From Dastarcus helophoroides (Eukaryota; Arthropoda; Insecta; Coleoptera; Bothrideridae), in NCBI GenBank assembly GCA_028583605.1, contig CM053327.1, positions 25,655,629 through 25,719,628 of the forward strand: a stretch of 64,000 nucleotides of DNA. Reading direction: 5' to 3'. A model generated the notes under the pieces. That model searched no databases. It was not told the origin of the DNA and saw only the letters and a program-made list of their open reading frames with translations. Below, piece by piece: positions 31,579 to 44,836 of the stretch. Position 1 is the stretch's first letter. Each line of letters begins with the position of its first letter. Both the position numbers and the translations under genes were made by a program.

Positions 31579-34500
31579 TTATAGAGCAATGTCCTGTTAA
31601 AAGGCCGGTTAGTATCCTCAATTTGGATTTGGTGAGTTCTAAGTAGACCTTTGTTTTTTCAAGCGTTGTCTTTTCAAGCGTCGTAGTCCTGGATATGATC
31701 TCCAGTGGAAAATTCTTGACTTTACTTCCCATTTTTTGACCTCATTGTTAATTTCACTTTTAGAAAAACCAAAAGGTTGTTTAGGTCCAAGAAATAACGA
31801 TGCATATCCTTCTCTAGCCAGTTGGTCTGCAGCTTCATTCCCTTGTATTCCTTTACGCTCTGCCACCTACCTAAGGTTGATCCTGTTGTGTTTAGCCAGT
31901 TGCTTTAGAGTTTGTTGGCAGTTCCAAATTAGATTAGATTTGACAATGCAGCTGCTGAGAGCCTTTATTACCTCTTGACTGTCAGAGTTAATGTAGATCT
32001 TTGTTCCTTTCAGGTTTCTTAGAAGACACTCTTAGGCGCAGAGTTCTAATGCATGTATTTCAGTTTGAAAGACAGTTAGGTCAAATTCCTAAGGCTTTAG
32101 ACAACATATAGTTAGGGCCCTAAATTTCCACTCCAGTCCCATGTGCTGTATTTTATCCATCTGTTAACCAGATAGACAATTTGTGTATTTCTTCAGGAAC
32201 TGATTGAGCGTTAGTGTGGCTATTTAAGTCCACTTCAAAAGAATGATCAAATTCGTACTTGGGTTGCATATAATCAATCAATCTTGTTAAAATCATTGAG
32301 GATTCCCATGTGACCGGCGAAGTCTCCTGCTTTAAATTGTTTGAATTGCAGTAATCTTGAGACTCCTTTGATAGCCTCCTTCTTCACTAAATGGTGGAGA
32401 GGGGTTAGACCTAGTATTACCTCCATTGCTGCTCATGGGTAGGTGTTCATTGCGCCTGTTATGCTCAGAAATGCGTTCCTTTGAACTATGTTCTGTTGGT
32501 TTTGTGCTATCTTTTTCGTTATTTTTGGCCACCATACTAAAAAAGCGTATGTGATCAGGGTTTCTTTTTTAATTTAATCCACACGCAAAGGGTAACCCCA
32601 TTATGCTTTCAAAGCACTGCGAGTAGGATGTGGAAACAGGGATAGATGGCGATGAACCGCCTTCTTAAACAAGGATAGGTTGTAATTTTTGGGGAAAATT
32701 CCTCTTGGTAACAGGTTCCATAACTTGGAAGTTCTATAGAAAAAAGAGTCTCCGTAGACAGAAGTCATCACTGTGTCAAGCTGGACCGCACAGGAATTTG
32801 CTGTCTCCGACTGTCTAGTACGCCTCAAGAATCTTGCCCTTGGGGGGATTAATCCTATTAGTTCCTGTGAGCATCTTCCATGATAGTACTTGTAGAAAAG
32901 AGACAAGTCACCAACCATACGCCTGTGCTCTAGTGTTTCGAGAGAATCGGTCAGACTCTCGTCATCAATTAGGCGAATCGCTCTTCTTTGAATTGAATCC
33001 AAGAGAGTTAAAGTGTGTTTTGGGGCTGAACTCCAAACATGAGAACAGTATTCTCGTGTAATTATCATCCTATATGACCAGTTTCGGTTTCAGATCCCAA
33101 GTTTTGCTGAATAGTCTGCGGCACGTCCAGAACGCTGACGTGACTCGCTTGATTATTCGAGTCAAATGAGGATTCCAGGTGAGCTTTTGGTTTAGATTCC
33201 TAGGTCTTTAGTCTCACTTGAGAAGTTAAGTTGAACTCCATTCATAGTGGGAGCTGTTAGATCTTCCTTCTCTCGGTGAAAGGAATTATTATTATTTTAT
33301 TTGGGTTTACACTTAACCCTTGTTTTTAACACCAATTGTCAATGGTGTTTAGGGCTTTCTGCATTAAGTCCGAAAGGATTTTATTGTTTTTGCCCCTGAT
33401 AATGACAGTAATATCATCTGCATAACATATTGCTTCAAAGCCCAAGTAATGCAGTATATTTAGGTTATCAACCACGTTGGATCACAGCAGGGGACAACCA
33501 TTTGCTGCGCTCACTGTGACTGAATCACTCTAAGGTTGCTTTGATTCTTCTACCATCTAGCATGGAGACGATTCAGTCGATAGTAGGGTCCTCAAAACAT
33601 TTTTTGCTAGCTGTTGCCTTTATAGATTCATATGAGGTGTTATCAAAAGCACCCTCTATGTCTATAAATCCACAAAGAGCTATTTTTTGTTTGAGTATGC
33701 ACTTTCTATCTTTTTAACAAGATTGTCTAAGGCTGTCGCTATGGATTTGCCTTCTTGATAGGCAAATTGACTTTCATGAAGCGGATTCTTTGACAGTACT
33801 TCGCTTCTAATATATTGGTTCAAAATTTTCATCATTGTTTTAATGAGAAATGACGTTAGACTAATGGGTCTATATGAATTAGGCTGCGCAGAAAGTCGTT
33901 TGCCTGCATTTGGTATAAATACCATATTTAGGTCTCTCCAGCTTACTAGAATGTAGCTTAACGTGTAACTAGCTTTAAAAATTGTAGCTAGTGCATTTAT
34001 AACTTCCATTAAGCCGTGCTGTAGTAGGGCTGGGAAGATTTTATCTTCTCCTGGTGATTTATAGGGCTCAATAGAATTCACCACCCATTTTATCTTGTTT
34101 TTTGTAAATATTTTCCCCGCCAGGCTATTTTTTTACTCGATTGTAGGGGCGTAAATGGCCCCCAACAATCGCAGCACTGTTGTGGGTATTCAATTTCTGC
34201 AGATCCCGGAAAGTGAGTTCGCATAAGCAGCCTTACACTTTCCAGGCGATTCTTGGTGTAACTTTCGTGTTGGTGTTGGAGAAGTCCTATTCCGTTTGAG
34301 TGATCTTCGGATAGGAGTTTCTCGAGTCACAGTGACTGGGGCACATCTTTAATCCCCTCACAAATGCTCCTCCGTGATTTCCTTTTAGATCTTCTAAACT
34401 CTTTGTTGCAACCTGTTAAGGCTTTTTTGTATTCGCTCCAGTTATAGGTGTATTTAGCCTTATTGAACAGTTTTCTCATTTCAGCTCTTAATTTGCTGAG

Positions 34501-34590
34501 CGTTCTGTTCCATCAAGTTGTTGATTTATTTATAACCCTTCATTTTATTGGACAGCTGTATTCATAACCGTTTATTATGAGTGCCCTCAC
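31579..34590 (-). pseudogene. RNase H-bearing non-LTR retrotransposon family B, interrupted
   Basis: Minus strand, in order from 34,590: pre-RT linker with RSICEGIKDVP and THFPG; RT fingers KSPGEDKIFPALLQHG near 34,050 and SYRPISLTSFLIKTM near 33,860; FIDIEGAFDNT near 33,660; motif C YADD near 33,420; interruption by a family A insertion (32,562-33,054); then TYAFLVWWPK near 32,550, TGAMNTYPTAAMEV near 32,430; RNase H (TEIHALELC near 32,060, INSDSQEVIKAL near 31,990, GNEAADQLAREG near 31,830) and the post-RNase H TGLLTGHC near 31,600. Multiple stops. The architecture matches I/R1/LOA-type elements. The endonuclease is absent (5' truncated at about 34,590). Confidence 0.8.
32562..33054 (-). 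mobile_element. family A 3' fragment nested in family B
   Basis: 493 bp insertion. The decoded frame from about 33,050 to 32,601 matches the C-terminal 150 residues of family A (RRAIRLIDDESLTDSLETLE, FLRRTRQSETANSCAV, ending SALKA). The T-run at 32,562-32,570 is the poly(A) tail. Family B reading resumes on both sides. Confidence 0.8.
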
Positions 34591-35700
34591 TTTTTCCAAA
34601 TTTAGCCATTTTTCCCAAATATAAACTTATACTGAACATTTAAACTTTTATTTATTTTCTGGAAATTTCAATTTGTTTTACAAAATTCGCTTTTTCTCGA
34701 AATGTCGACTTTTAACTCAAAATTCGTCATTTTATTATGTTTCTGCAAGCTACGATTTTTTTCGACAAAATTCATCTCTTTTCAAAATGTTTGACTTAAT
34801 CTCAATATTAGACTTTTTTCTTAACATTTGACTTTCCTGGGAAATTTGGACTTTATTTACCGTTAACATTGTTCTCGAAATTGAAGTTTTATCAACATTT
34901 TCTTTTCTTGCGAAATTATTTTATCAATTTTCTCAAAATTTGATTTTTTTTTATTTGGAGTTTTTTTATTCGTTTTCAAATCTATTCTCAATACTTAATT
35001 ATCTCTGGAAAATTGCGAATTTTTTATCGAAATATTGAGGTTTTCTTAAAATTTTGACTTTTTCCTTGAAATTTTTCTTAAAATTTAACTTTTTTCTTCT
35101 CTGAAAAACTTCGACTTTCTTAGAGTTCAATAATTTTCTCTAAGCTTCCAATTTATTTTTACGGTTTTTGTTTTCGAAATTTTACAGCTTTTTACAATGT
35201 TCAGATTTTTCTAAAAAATTCAGGCTTTCAAATTTGTTCTAAAAATTTATTATCAAAATTCGACATTTTTTTATTTTGGGGACAAATTCGGCTTTTTTTG
35301 GAAATTTTTACTTTTATTTCGAACATCGATATTTGCTGTTTCTGTAAATTTAGATTTTTTCTCAACCAGGACAATTCAACTTTTTTTCGCGAAATTTCAA
35401 GGTTATTAAAAATGTACAAATAAAAAATTAAAAATCAGGAGAAAAATATTTTTTGGAAATTCAGACTTCTCAAATTGGTTTTTTTTTTTCTAGAAATTTC
35501 AAGTTTCTTATCAAACATTTATTTAGGTCAAATTATTAATAAAAAAATCAGTCAAAAATATGAAGAATATATTTTTTAAAATCTTAACTTTATTTTTCAA
35601 AATTAGGTATGTCAAAATTTAAATAGGTAATTAAAAAATTCTTAGAACAAAATTTTGGAAATTTTGATTCTTTCATAAAATTTGAGTTTTCTTTGGAAAC
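34591..35700. repeat. AT-rich TTTCGA array (reverse orientation)
   Basis: The same word set as the other arrays but with AAATTTCGACTTTT orientation on the plus strand. No open frames of interest. Confidence 0.7.
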
Positions 35701-37139
35701 TTTGGATATCTAGTAGAGCTTAAAATAAATATTAGTCGGGAGATTTCTTGCAAACTAGTATCTTCGTGGGCCATCAATTTTTCTTTATGAATGTTGCCTC
35801 CCCCTGAGGTAAATTCTGCCTGCGCCCTTGAGAATTCCTACTTGGATACACTGTTCTGGACTTTTTTTCATATTAGCAGAGGAAGAGAGAGAGAGACAGA
35901 CCTGACATGTGTTTTGAAGGGTCTGCTGGTTACTTTTCACTACTTACGTGCTGCGTTTCCGTCCGCTTTAACTTTTCTTGGGGCCCCTTAGGTGGTGAGG
36001 GTCTTGTGCTATAGTTACACAAAATAATATATTTTCATCGCCTTTTTTTGAAGAATCTCCCTCTGCGTCCCTGAAACCGCTAATTTTAAAGTTAAGACAT
36101 TGACAAGCACATGAAAACAAGGATGTGAGCAGGATTATGAAACAGTAAAGCAATTATGCTTCGCCTAAGGTTGGCATAGTTGGGCGTTAAGTCACGTATG
36201 TCTTTTTTTACGTTGGCCGGCTAAAAACAGTTGAATATGAAAAGGGCGCCCACCTCGATTCCTAATGCCGTCGAAAGCAAGATCAAGTTAGCCAGTGGGC
36301 AGTTTCATTGCCATTTTATTAAAATACCAATTCCAAATCTGTCGACGGCGTTCTCGTTTTCTACCAGCAAAAACATATCATTATTCATTTATTCGTGAAA
36401 CTACGCTTTCTGTGGGTATGATATGATTAAAGGCACATATCCACCGCGACTCTTTTCATGTTTCCGTTTAGAAAGTTTATTCTGGCTGATAAACAAACAC
36501 CATTTGCGGATTTTACAGCCTGGCGGACAGATATTCCTTTTGTTAGTACAAGCATTATCACATGTATTGAAGTCAGGTCTGTACTGTACAGGATGTCCTA
36601 CAGCGAGCTACATTGAACGATTTCTTAAAAAATTCAATTATCTTAAAAAAAGTCTTTGAATAATTTGAGACTGAGAGCAACTTAACTAAAATATTCTGAA
36701 GACGTTGCTAAAGGAGAAAAAATTGAACTGAAAATGCAATTTACATCAATGGCTCATTAAATGTTGACTGGGCCTAAACAAATATTGTAGAGTGCCCCTA
36801 ACAATATAGCTACGTAGATATAGTAGCCTGGTATCATTTGTTTTCTCCGACAAATCATTTTCCTGCTTTAGTTAGAGTAAAGTAACACTCAGATCTTGAA
36901 ATCGATTTGGAGTGGGGAAACAAAAATCTTGGTTGGTTGACTTCAATGTCTCAAAAACTCATACCGTTGTTTTCTCTAAGAAAAAATCAAGGGATAATGG
37001 AAGTAACATCCCCATGGACTGTAAACTGCCCCTAATCTGTTTATCCTAGGAGTGAGTGAAACGCACTGTCTTGGAGTAATCGTGTTCGCGTCGCTGCCAA
37101 ATTTAGTTCTAATAAACCTATCTGCAGCAAATCCGTAGG
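35701..37139. other. non-coding stretch
   Basis: Mixed composition. A GA-rich microsatellite lies at about 35,885-35,900. A GC-richer block at 36,220-36,360 and short frames at 36,423-36,659 show no recognisable family. No exon supported. Confidence 0.4.
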
Positions 37140-37466
37140 AGAAAAAGAACTCAAGTTCCCAATCAAAATTTCAAAAAAATCCTAAGTAGGAAAACGCTCG
37201 CAATTTCTGGAAAAATCCCAAACATTTAAAAAACGAAAAATGTGCCAAAGAAGCCAAAATTTTTAGAAACATCGAAATTTGGAAATAAATTCGAGATTAA
37301 AAAAAAACGAATTCTGCAAGAATAAATCGAAATTTCAAAAACAAGTTAGGCTTTAAAAAAGTCGAAATATCAACAATATCAAAATGGCAAAATTTCGAGA
37401 AAAAAAAAACGAATTTGATTTGGATGACAATTTGGGAAAACGACGAAACTTTCAAACAGTTTCAGA
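37140..37466. repeat. AT-rich array, left flank of hAT element
   Basis: TCGAAATTT-type array that continues at 41,176-41,900. The hAT-like element 37,467-41,167 is inserted into it, so the outer array is older than the insertion. Confidence 0.65.
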
Positions 37467-40400
37467 CAGAGGCGGCTGGCGTATAGGCACTGTGGAACTG
37501 CAGCACCCCCAATTTCGCTTACGAATTTTTTTCTCAAAATTTTCTGAACACTTCATTACACAATTTTTTGCAGAAATTTTAAATTTTCTTAGATTTCTTT
37601 TTATAGAAATTTTATGTTTCTTTCACGAAGTTACGACATTTAAAACCCTATTTTATTTTTACTTTTGATCAAAATCACATTTTAAAGAAGGAATTTTGTA
37701 AAAGTTTTAAGAAAAAATCAATATTTCGAGCAGGAAATAAAATGTTTAAAAACAATTTAAAATTCTTTGAAAATGTCAACATTTTGAGAAAATAATTACC
37801 ATTTCAAGAAAACATCTAAATTCAAGACATCTCGCATTTTACTATTTCTCTAAAAAATACGTTAATACGGTATCTTCGAATTTTTACCTCAAATCTCACT
37901 TTGTATAAAAATTTTGAGTTTTTTTTTAGATATTTCGATTTTCTTAGGAAACTTTGATTTTTTCTGCAGTTTCCACTTTTCCTAAATATTTTACAAAAAG
38001 AAATTATCTCGAAATTTTCATTTTTCTTGAAAGTGTTATTCTTAAAATTTCTTCTAGAAATTCCGGTTTCTCCAGATTTTTCTTTATGTTCCTCTAATTT
38101 GCTTTAAAAATGTCAATTTTTTTCACGACACCTTGACTTTGTAGTTTTGACAAAAAATGTTTGGAAAAAACGCTGAAAGCTCTATAAAAATTTCAACATT
38201 TTGGGAAAAACAAAAAATTGCGATTTTTTTGTAAAGATATTTCAAATTTCGATTTTTCTCTAAAAAATTTTGCTTTCTTTTCCTATGAAATTTGTGTTTT
38301 TCTGTAAATATTTTATACAAAGAATTTTTTTTTGAAATTTTGATTTTTCGTGGAGATTATTTTTTAAATATTTTTTCTTGTAGAAATTTTTATTTCCCTT
38401 TAATTTCTTTTAAAAATTTAAAAGTTTTTTAACGAAATTTTAATATTTTAAAGTTCTTTTATTTTTGTAATTTTGATAAGAAACTGAAAATTATTAAGCA
38501 TAACTTTAGGGAAAATAAATTTCAAATCTGCATAAAAATAAGAAAACTTCGGGAAAAATATTGAAATATAAAGAAAAAATGAACCTTGTAAATTTCAAAC
38601 CTTTTTACAATTTGATATTTCTCTTAAAAATTACTACTACTGTAAGACCAAAGAAAATTCTGAATCGGAATTTTCAATTTTTCTAGAAATGTTAAATTTA
38701 TTCTTGAAATTCACAAGTTCGAATTTAAAATTCAAATTTCGATAAAAAAAATCGAAATTTAAAAACTAAACTCAAAATTTCAAGAGAAAGCAGATCATAT
38801 TTCTAGAAAAAGTTGAAATTTCTTATTTGTAAATGACATTTTTCAAAAAAAAAAACATTTTCGGAATTAAAGAAATTAATTGTCAAAAATATTCTTATAA
38901 TTTCGAGTTTTAAAGTGGGAATTATTGAAATTTTTAAGAAAAAGAGTCAACATTTCTAGAAGAGTCTCAAAATTTCGAAATTAAAATTAATCAAAATGTT
39001 GAAAAAAATTCATTAACAATTTACTGTTCTAATTTAATTTTTTTCTAGTAATTTCGAAGTTCCAGATAAATTGCAAAAAATTCAAATTTTGGCAATTTAT
39101 TTGTACATAAAAGGCAAGTTCTTTTTGGAAATTTATTTCAAAACTTTGCACAATTTTAAAAATAGAAAAATGTAAATTTAAAAAGAAAAAACATTGCCAC
39201 TTTTAAAAAATAAAACTAAAGTTATCAGAATAGAGGAATTTAAAAAAAAGTTAAATCTTAAAAAATTTTAAAATTTTCATAGAAAGTCAAATTTTTAAAA
39301 GAAAATAGGGATTTCGAAAAAAATTTTTTTTAATTTTAAAAATTTTTCAAATGGTCCACATTTTCAATAATTTTGGGAATCTGAATAAAAGACGAACTTT
39401 TCGAAAAATATTTAAAATAAATTGCAGAGTTTTTAATTAAATTTTCAAAGAAGCTATTTTTTTAAATATTGGAGAAAATTCAAAAGTATCGAAAAATTCG
39501 TAATTATCAAAAAAGTTGAAATTTTGAAAAGGTAAAATGTTGAAAAAGTTCGAAATTTTAAATAGTTGAAGTTTAAAAAGAATCTTTTCTTTTAAGTCGA
39601 AGATTTAATTGGAAATGTATAAAAAACTGTATAAATAAAATTTTAAAAACAATTCGAACTTTTTAAAAAAATAGTCAAGTTTTCAAAAAGAGTCGAAATG
39701 TTGGAAACAAGTCGAAGTTTTGAAATGGAGTCGAAATTTTACGAAATATTAGTCGAAAATTTCAATAACCGGTTTTAAGAAATATCTAACTTAAAAAAAA
39801 TCACAATTCTTAAATAAAGCATCGGCAGTTTGCAAAAAATGTCAAAATTTTGAAAATAGTTGAAATTAAAAAAATAGTCAAAATTTTTAAGTTTTCCATA
39901 AACTTTAAATTTTGGAAAATGTCTAAAATTTTGAAAAATTCTAATATTTGAAAAAGGTCGGAATTTTTAACAAAGTGGAAATTAAAATAAAAAGTCAAAA
40001 ATTCCAAAAAAGTACAGATTTAAGAAAAGGTTAAAATTTTCAATAAAAACAGTCGAAATTTTTTGATAAGGCAAAAATTTTCAAAATCTTTCAAATTTCC
40101 GAAAGAAGTCAAAATTTTGCAAAAGAAGAAATTCTCAAAAAAAAAGGTCGACTTTTATTGTCGAAATTAAAAAAGTATCAAAATTTGTAAAAGATTTGAG
40201 AATGTGCGAAATAATTCGAAATTTTAAAAAAGTTTAAATTTTGAATAGTTGTGAAATTTGCACTCAACTTTTCAATAAAAATCAAAATTTTCGAAACCGG
40301 AATATCGAAAACAAGTAAAAAGTAAAAATTATCAGACAGATCGAGGTTTTTAAAAGTTGAAATATTATAAGTTTAAATTTTTGGCAGCTAAAATTTTGAA

Positions 40401-41167
40401 TCAAAATGAAACATTTTTCTAAAAAGTTGAAGCTAGGTCAAAAAAATTTAAATTTTGAAAAAATGACATCTCATAAAATTTCAAAATTTTCAATAAAACC
40501 AAAATTTTGAAAGAATTTCGAAAATTAAAAGGTAGCGAAATTTTCAACAAAGAAAATCAAAAAATAATCGAAACTGCAAAAATAGTCGAAATTTTGAAAA
40601 ATAGTTGACATTTAAATAAAAACCAGTCGAAATTATCAAGAATCGAAATTTTCAATAAAAAAATTATAATTTTCCAAAAAAAATATAAACAAAGATGAAA
40701 TTTAGAATAAAGTCGAAAATTTAAAAAGTCAAAAATCCAGTTTTGAAATAATTTACATTTTCAGAAAAAGTAAGAATTTGCAAGTGGCAAAATTTTAAAA
40801 AAATGTAATAATTAATTTTCAAAAAAAAAATTACAAAAAAACCAGAACACCGAAGTCTAAATATTTACGAAAATACGGAAATCTTTAAAAGAGTATTCAC
40901 AGTTTTTCAGAAAAGTCAATAGGTACTTAAAAATAGATTAAGGTCGAAATTACAAAAAAAAAAAATCTAAATTTGGCAATACAGTCGAAATTTGGAAAAA
41001 GACGCGACATTATCAAAAGTTTTCATTGTCAACTTTTCAAAGAAGTCTAAGATTTTCGAAAAGTAACGTTTAGAAAATGTCGAAATTTTCAGTCGAAACC
41101 TTAAACATTTTAAAACGCTAAACATTGTCGCAGCAGCCCTATTAGCTTTGGCTACGAGTCGCCACTG
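37467..41167. mobile_element. 3.7 kb hAT-like non-autonomous element filled with AT-rich array
   Basis: The left end CAGAGGCGGCTGGCG and the right end (reverse complement CAGTGGCGACTCGTAG) are related termini of the CAGTGGCGGCTGG type, also seen at 44,837. The flanking 8-mers are GTTTCAGA (37,459-37,466) and GTTTCAGG (41,168-41,175), 7 of 8 identical, as expected for a hAT 8 bp target duplication. The interior is almost wholly TCGAAATTTT-type sequence without a transposase, and includes the partner (39,510-41,075) of the inverted duplicate at 14,075-15,565. Confidence 0.65.
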
Positions 41168-41900
41168 GTTTCAGGAAAAGGCCAAAATTTCAAAGAAAGA
41201 AAGTTAAATTTTGGGAATAACTTTAAATTTGAAAAAAAATATCAGAACTTTTAAAAAACGTTCATATTTTCCAAAAAAAATCAAATTTTAAGAAATAAGT
41301 CAATTTTTAAGAATAGTTGAACTTTTGACAGAAGAAAAAGTAAATGGAAATGTTGATAAAAAGACGAAAAAAAAAGAGGTCGAATTTTTAGATAAAAAAA
41401 GTCAAATTTCGAGAAGCTGATTAATCTTGGAAACAAGTCAAAGTTTGTAGAAAGTTGTAAGTATTTAGAAAAAGTTTAAATTGTCATAGAAACATAATTT
41501 TTAGAAAAATGGCGAAATTTTGGAAATAAAGACGAATTTTAAAAAGAAAAAACGTTAACATTTCATGAAAAAAAGTTGGTATTTAGAAAAAGGACAGAAA
41601 TTTTGAAAAGAAAAAACGGACAAATCAAAAAAAGTCGAAACCTCTTTTATTAACGTATCCAAATCTCGAGGAAAAGGCGCAATTTGAGAAAAAAATCGAC
41701 GAAATTTCCAAAAAAAGGAATCCAAAAAGAGTAGTTTCAGAAGTCGAATTTTGGGGAGAATAAAAAAAATAAGATGAATTTAGATAAAGCATCTCTCAGA
41801 GAAAGTCAAATTTTAAGCAGAATTTTATGGTGGATATCTCAACAAAAAAAAGACGAATTTTGAGAAAGACGTCAAATTTTGAGAAAATGATGAATTCCAA
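41168..41900. repeat. AT-rich array, right flank of hAT element
   Basis: Continuation of the outer array after the target-duplication copy at 41,168-41,175. Variants of GTCGAAATTT and AATTTTGAGAAA; no coding potential. Confidence 0.65.
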
Positions 41901-43189
41901 TTATATGAAACAACAGCGGGGGGTAAGGACAAACCTTATAGATAGTTGGTAAAACCAACATTTTCCATAATATAATCTGAACTATTAAAAAATCAAGCGT
42001 GTTTGAATTACCAAAATTTTGGGCTAGTAGAGTTAAATGAAGAAAATTCGAAGACATTTTTATAAAAATGTCTACGTCTATAGTACGTGATTCAGTGCTA
42101 TATTATAACCTTTAGTTTCGAAGAAATATTGGTCTAAAATTTCATGCCCAAAAAATATACATTAACATATCCTGAGATATGGGAAACCAAGAGCACTTTA
42201 ACTCAGTATATCAAGCATATCAAAGGCGAAACTCTTTCAAATGAAAATGGCAAAAAACACAAAGTATAAAGAAGACAGAAAGAGCACATTAACCGGTTGT
42301 CACGTGTACCAGAGGCAAAACCCAAAATTCCATTACAACGACTATGGAAAGAAAACCAGGACAGGAAAGCACGGTAACTCAGTATGTCAACCATATAGAA
42401 GTGAAACTTTTCTAATCGACAAGCACGTTCAAGGAGTATTTTTTCCTTAACAATGCTATGGAAGCTTCTGTAATCACATTGCATAATTAAATCTGAATCA
42501 GCAGATTTGCGCCTACGAACATAGTCAATTCTCTATAAAATCTAATTGCTTTTTATGCGTCGAAACAAACGTCAGGCATTATAAAGAAAGCTATAAACAC
42601 TGTCCTTCAACAAATTTTATTGCACCTTGTCCATCGTCCTAAACTAGAAAATATCGCCGTTTTATAGCTTTTTTAATGATTCTCTGGGAATAATCTCTAA
42701 GTGGTTGGTATGGCAGCCATAACGGCAGCACGTGAAGCAACTCAAAACTGTCGACAAGGTAACTAGGAAGTAGAAGTAACGCACGTGCCGTAAGGCGAGA
42801 CAGGGCGGATCTAATTTATCTCAGATCTATCTGGGATGGGAGAGGTAGGACTGTATACAGATACAGCATGGGGCACCGTATCATCATCATCCGGTGGTTG
42901 AGCGGCCCCGCACGCGGAAGTGCTGTGCTATTTTCATATACCTGCACGGCGCCGACTGCCTTTAATATGGTGCAGGTGCGTTGACAACACAATAGTCTTT
43001 TTTGTTGGAAGCTTTATTGGGGTTAAGCTATTTAAAAGAATACGTTTTCATTACTACTAAATAATGCATCTGTTACATAACTACACCTTTTAATGTATGT
43101 TGGCTCATTTAGTGTTCGTAGAATAAGCAGAAGCATTCAATAATACATTTCAAATTGTAAATATTTAAAAAAATATATTCCCTATAAAT
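41901..43189. other. non-coding stretch with a weak direct repeat
   Basis: 42,187-42,245 and 42,363-42,420 are related (AACTCAGTAT(A/G)TCAA, CATAT, GTGAAACT/GCGAAACT), about 176 bp apart. A GC-rich block at 42,880-42,980 has a box A-like TGGTTGAGCGG but no box B. No gene recognised. Confidence 0.4.
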
Positions 43190-43816
43190 TTACGTATTAT
43201 TATGTATATTATTTATGTACAATTTTAAAGAGAAATGACATTTAGAGAAAAATCCGAGATTTTTTTTTAATTTTAAAGCATAAGTCGATCTTTCTATAAA
43301 AAAAACAGAACGCAAAAAACATCGAGATAAAAAAAACGATATTTTCTGTAACATTTTTTGGACAAACAAATCCAAATTTTTATAAATTCTTTTTAGAGGT
43401 ATGTTGAAATGTCTATAAATTGTTTTACAATAAAGTCAATATTTTGAGAAAAAAATCGAAATTTTCGAGATTTCGTCTTGAAATTTCCAGCTTAAACGCG
43501 AAATGTTGTCGCCATGTTCGAACTTTTGTGTTAAAAGTGGATTTTTTTACAAAGCTGCAATTTTCATGTATTTGCATTCTAAAATTGCGACTTTAAAATG
43601 AAAATTCCAAGTTTCGAAATTTTGTCATTCGAAACTTTCACAAAATATCTCCTATATTCGAACTTTAAATTTTTAATTATTCGTCTACTTATTATATCAA
43701 TTTTTATACAAAAAAGTTGAAATTTCAAAAAGTTTAATTAAATAATATTTTTCCCAAAAGTGTTATTTTATTTTGTTCTTCAATTTTTGAGTTTCATTTC
43801 GAAGCTGTTTCTAGTA
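43190..43816. repeat. AT-rich array
   Basis: TCGAAATTT/AAATTTCGA-type sequence in both orientations; no coding potential. Confidence 0.6.
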
Positions 43817-43945
43817 GTGGTGGAACGGACTGGTGCTTGGTTATCTTCAAAAATGAATACACAAATCTTGTGCCCCAACCCAAGAAAGATTAAAAAACAC
43901 AATAGTTGCTCTAATGCGCTTCTATAGCCCAACTATCAAGATTAG
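43817..43945. repeat. single-arm relative of the 331-566 foldback repeat
   Basis: Shares GGTGGAAC(A/G)GACT, CTTGGTTATCTTCAAAAA, CCAAGAAAGATTAAAAAACACAA and GTTGCTCTAA(C/T)GCG with positions 331-450. It ends next to the Tigger 3' terminus. Confidence 0.65.
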
Positions 43946-44836
43946 TACACTAATAGCTCACTTTGCGTCGGGGTTACGTTCTGAAAAAACACGACGCAAA
44001 TTGAAACGACGCAAAGTAAATTAAGATTTTCTATAGCAAACCATGCAAAGATCGAAGATAAGTTTCAAGGTTACCAAAATACTACTTTTTAAAAAGAAAA
44101 TTGAACAAATTAAACATTTAAAAAACAAAAATAATATAAAATTTTATTACATACATACAAAAAACAAAAAAAAAACGTATTCAATTAATTTATGAAAAAC
44201 AAAATTAAAATTAATCACTGCCTAATGAGCCCATAGTGGCTGTTGTCGTAAATCGGCTTTCTTTCTCAAAAAATTGGTCCAATGTTTGCTGAACAGCTTT
44301 TTTTTCAACGTAAAATAAATTTCCTTGTAGAATTGATATTCGTAGCTACCACCTGGGACACTTTAAAACTCCTTCCGCTGTCAGGATCGTTTTAAAAAAA
44401 AAACTCCATAGCTTCGTCAATCAAACACATCGCTTTGGAAATTTGTTTGGAAGTTAAATTTTGTTCGTCGGAGATTTCTGTTGAACAGTCAGTCATCTTC
44501 TTCATTAGCAAATTGCAATTTCAGTTGCAATAGTTCTTCATTAGAGAATTCTTGGTTGCGCGAGGTTAGCAATTCATTTATGTCAGTCTCCTCCATACCT
44601 TCAAAATTAGACTCTCTAGCTAAATTAGAAATTTCATGACGAACAGCTGGTGTACCATCAACTTCTGCAGCGCATATTCGGTGAACACATTCAGGCCATA
44701 TTTTGCGCCAAACACCATTCATGCAAGATGGTTTAATTTCCTCCCACGAATCGGAAATAATTTCTGTGGCTTTCATAATGTTGAACTTTTTCCAAAACTC
44801 TAGCATGATAGGCTTATCTTGTCCATCAGTCTCACT

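Noticed and set aside
42880..42980. GC-rich block with box A-like TGGTTGAGCGG, possible tRNA or SINE
   Set aside because: No box B and no tRNA-like stems were found.
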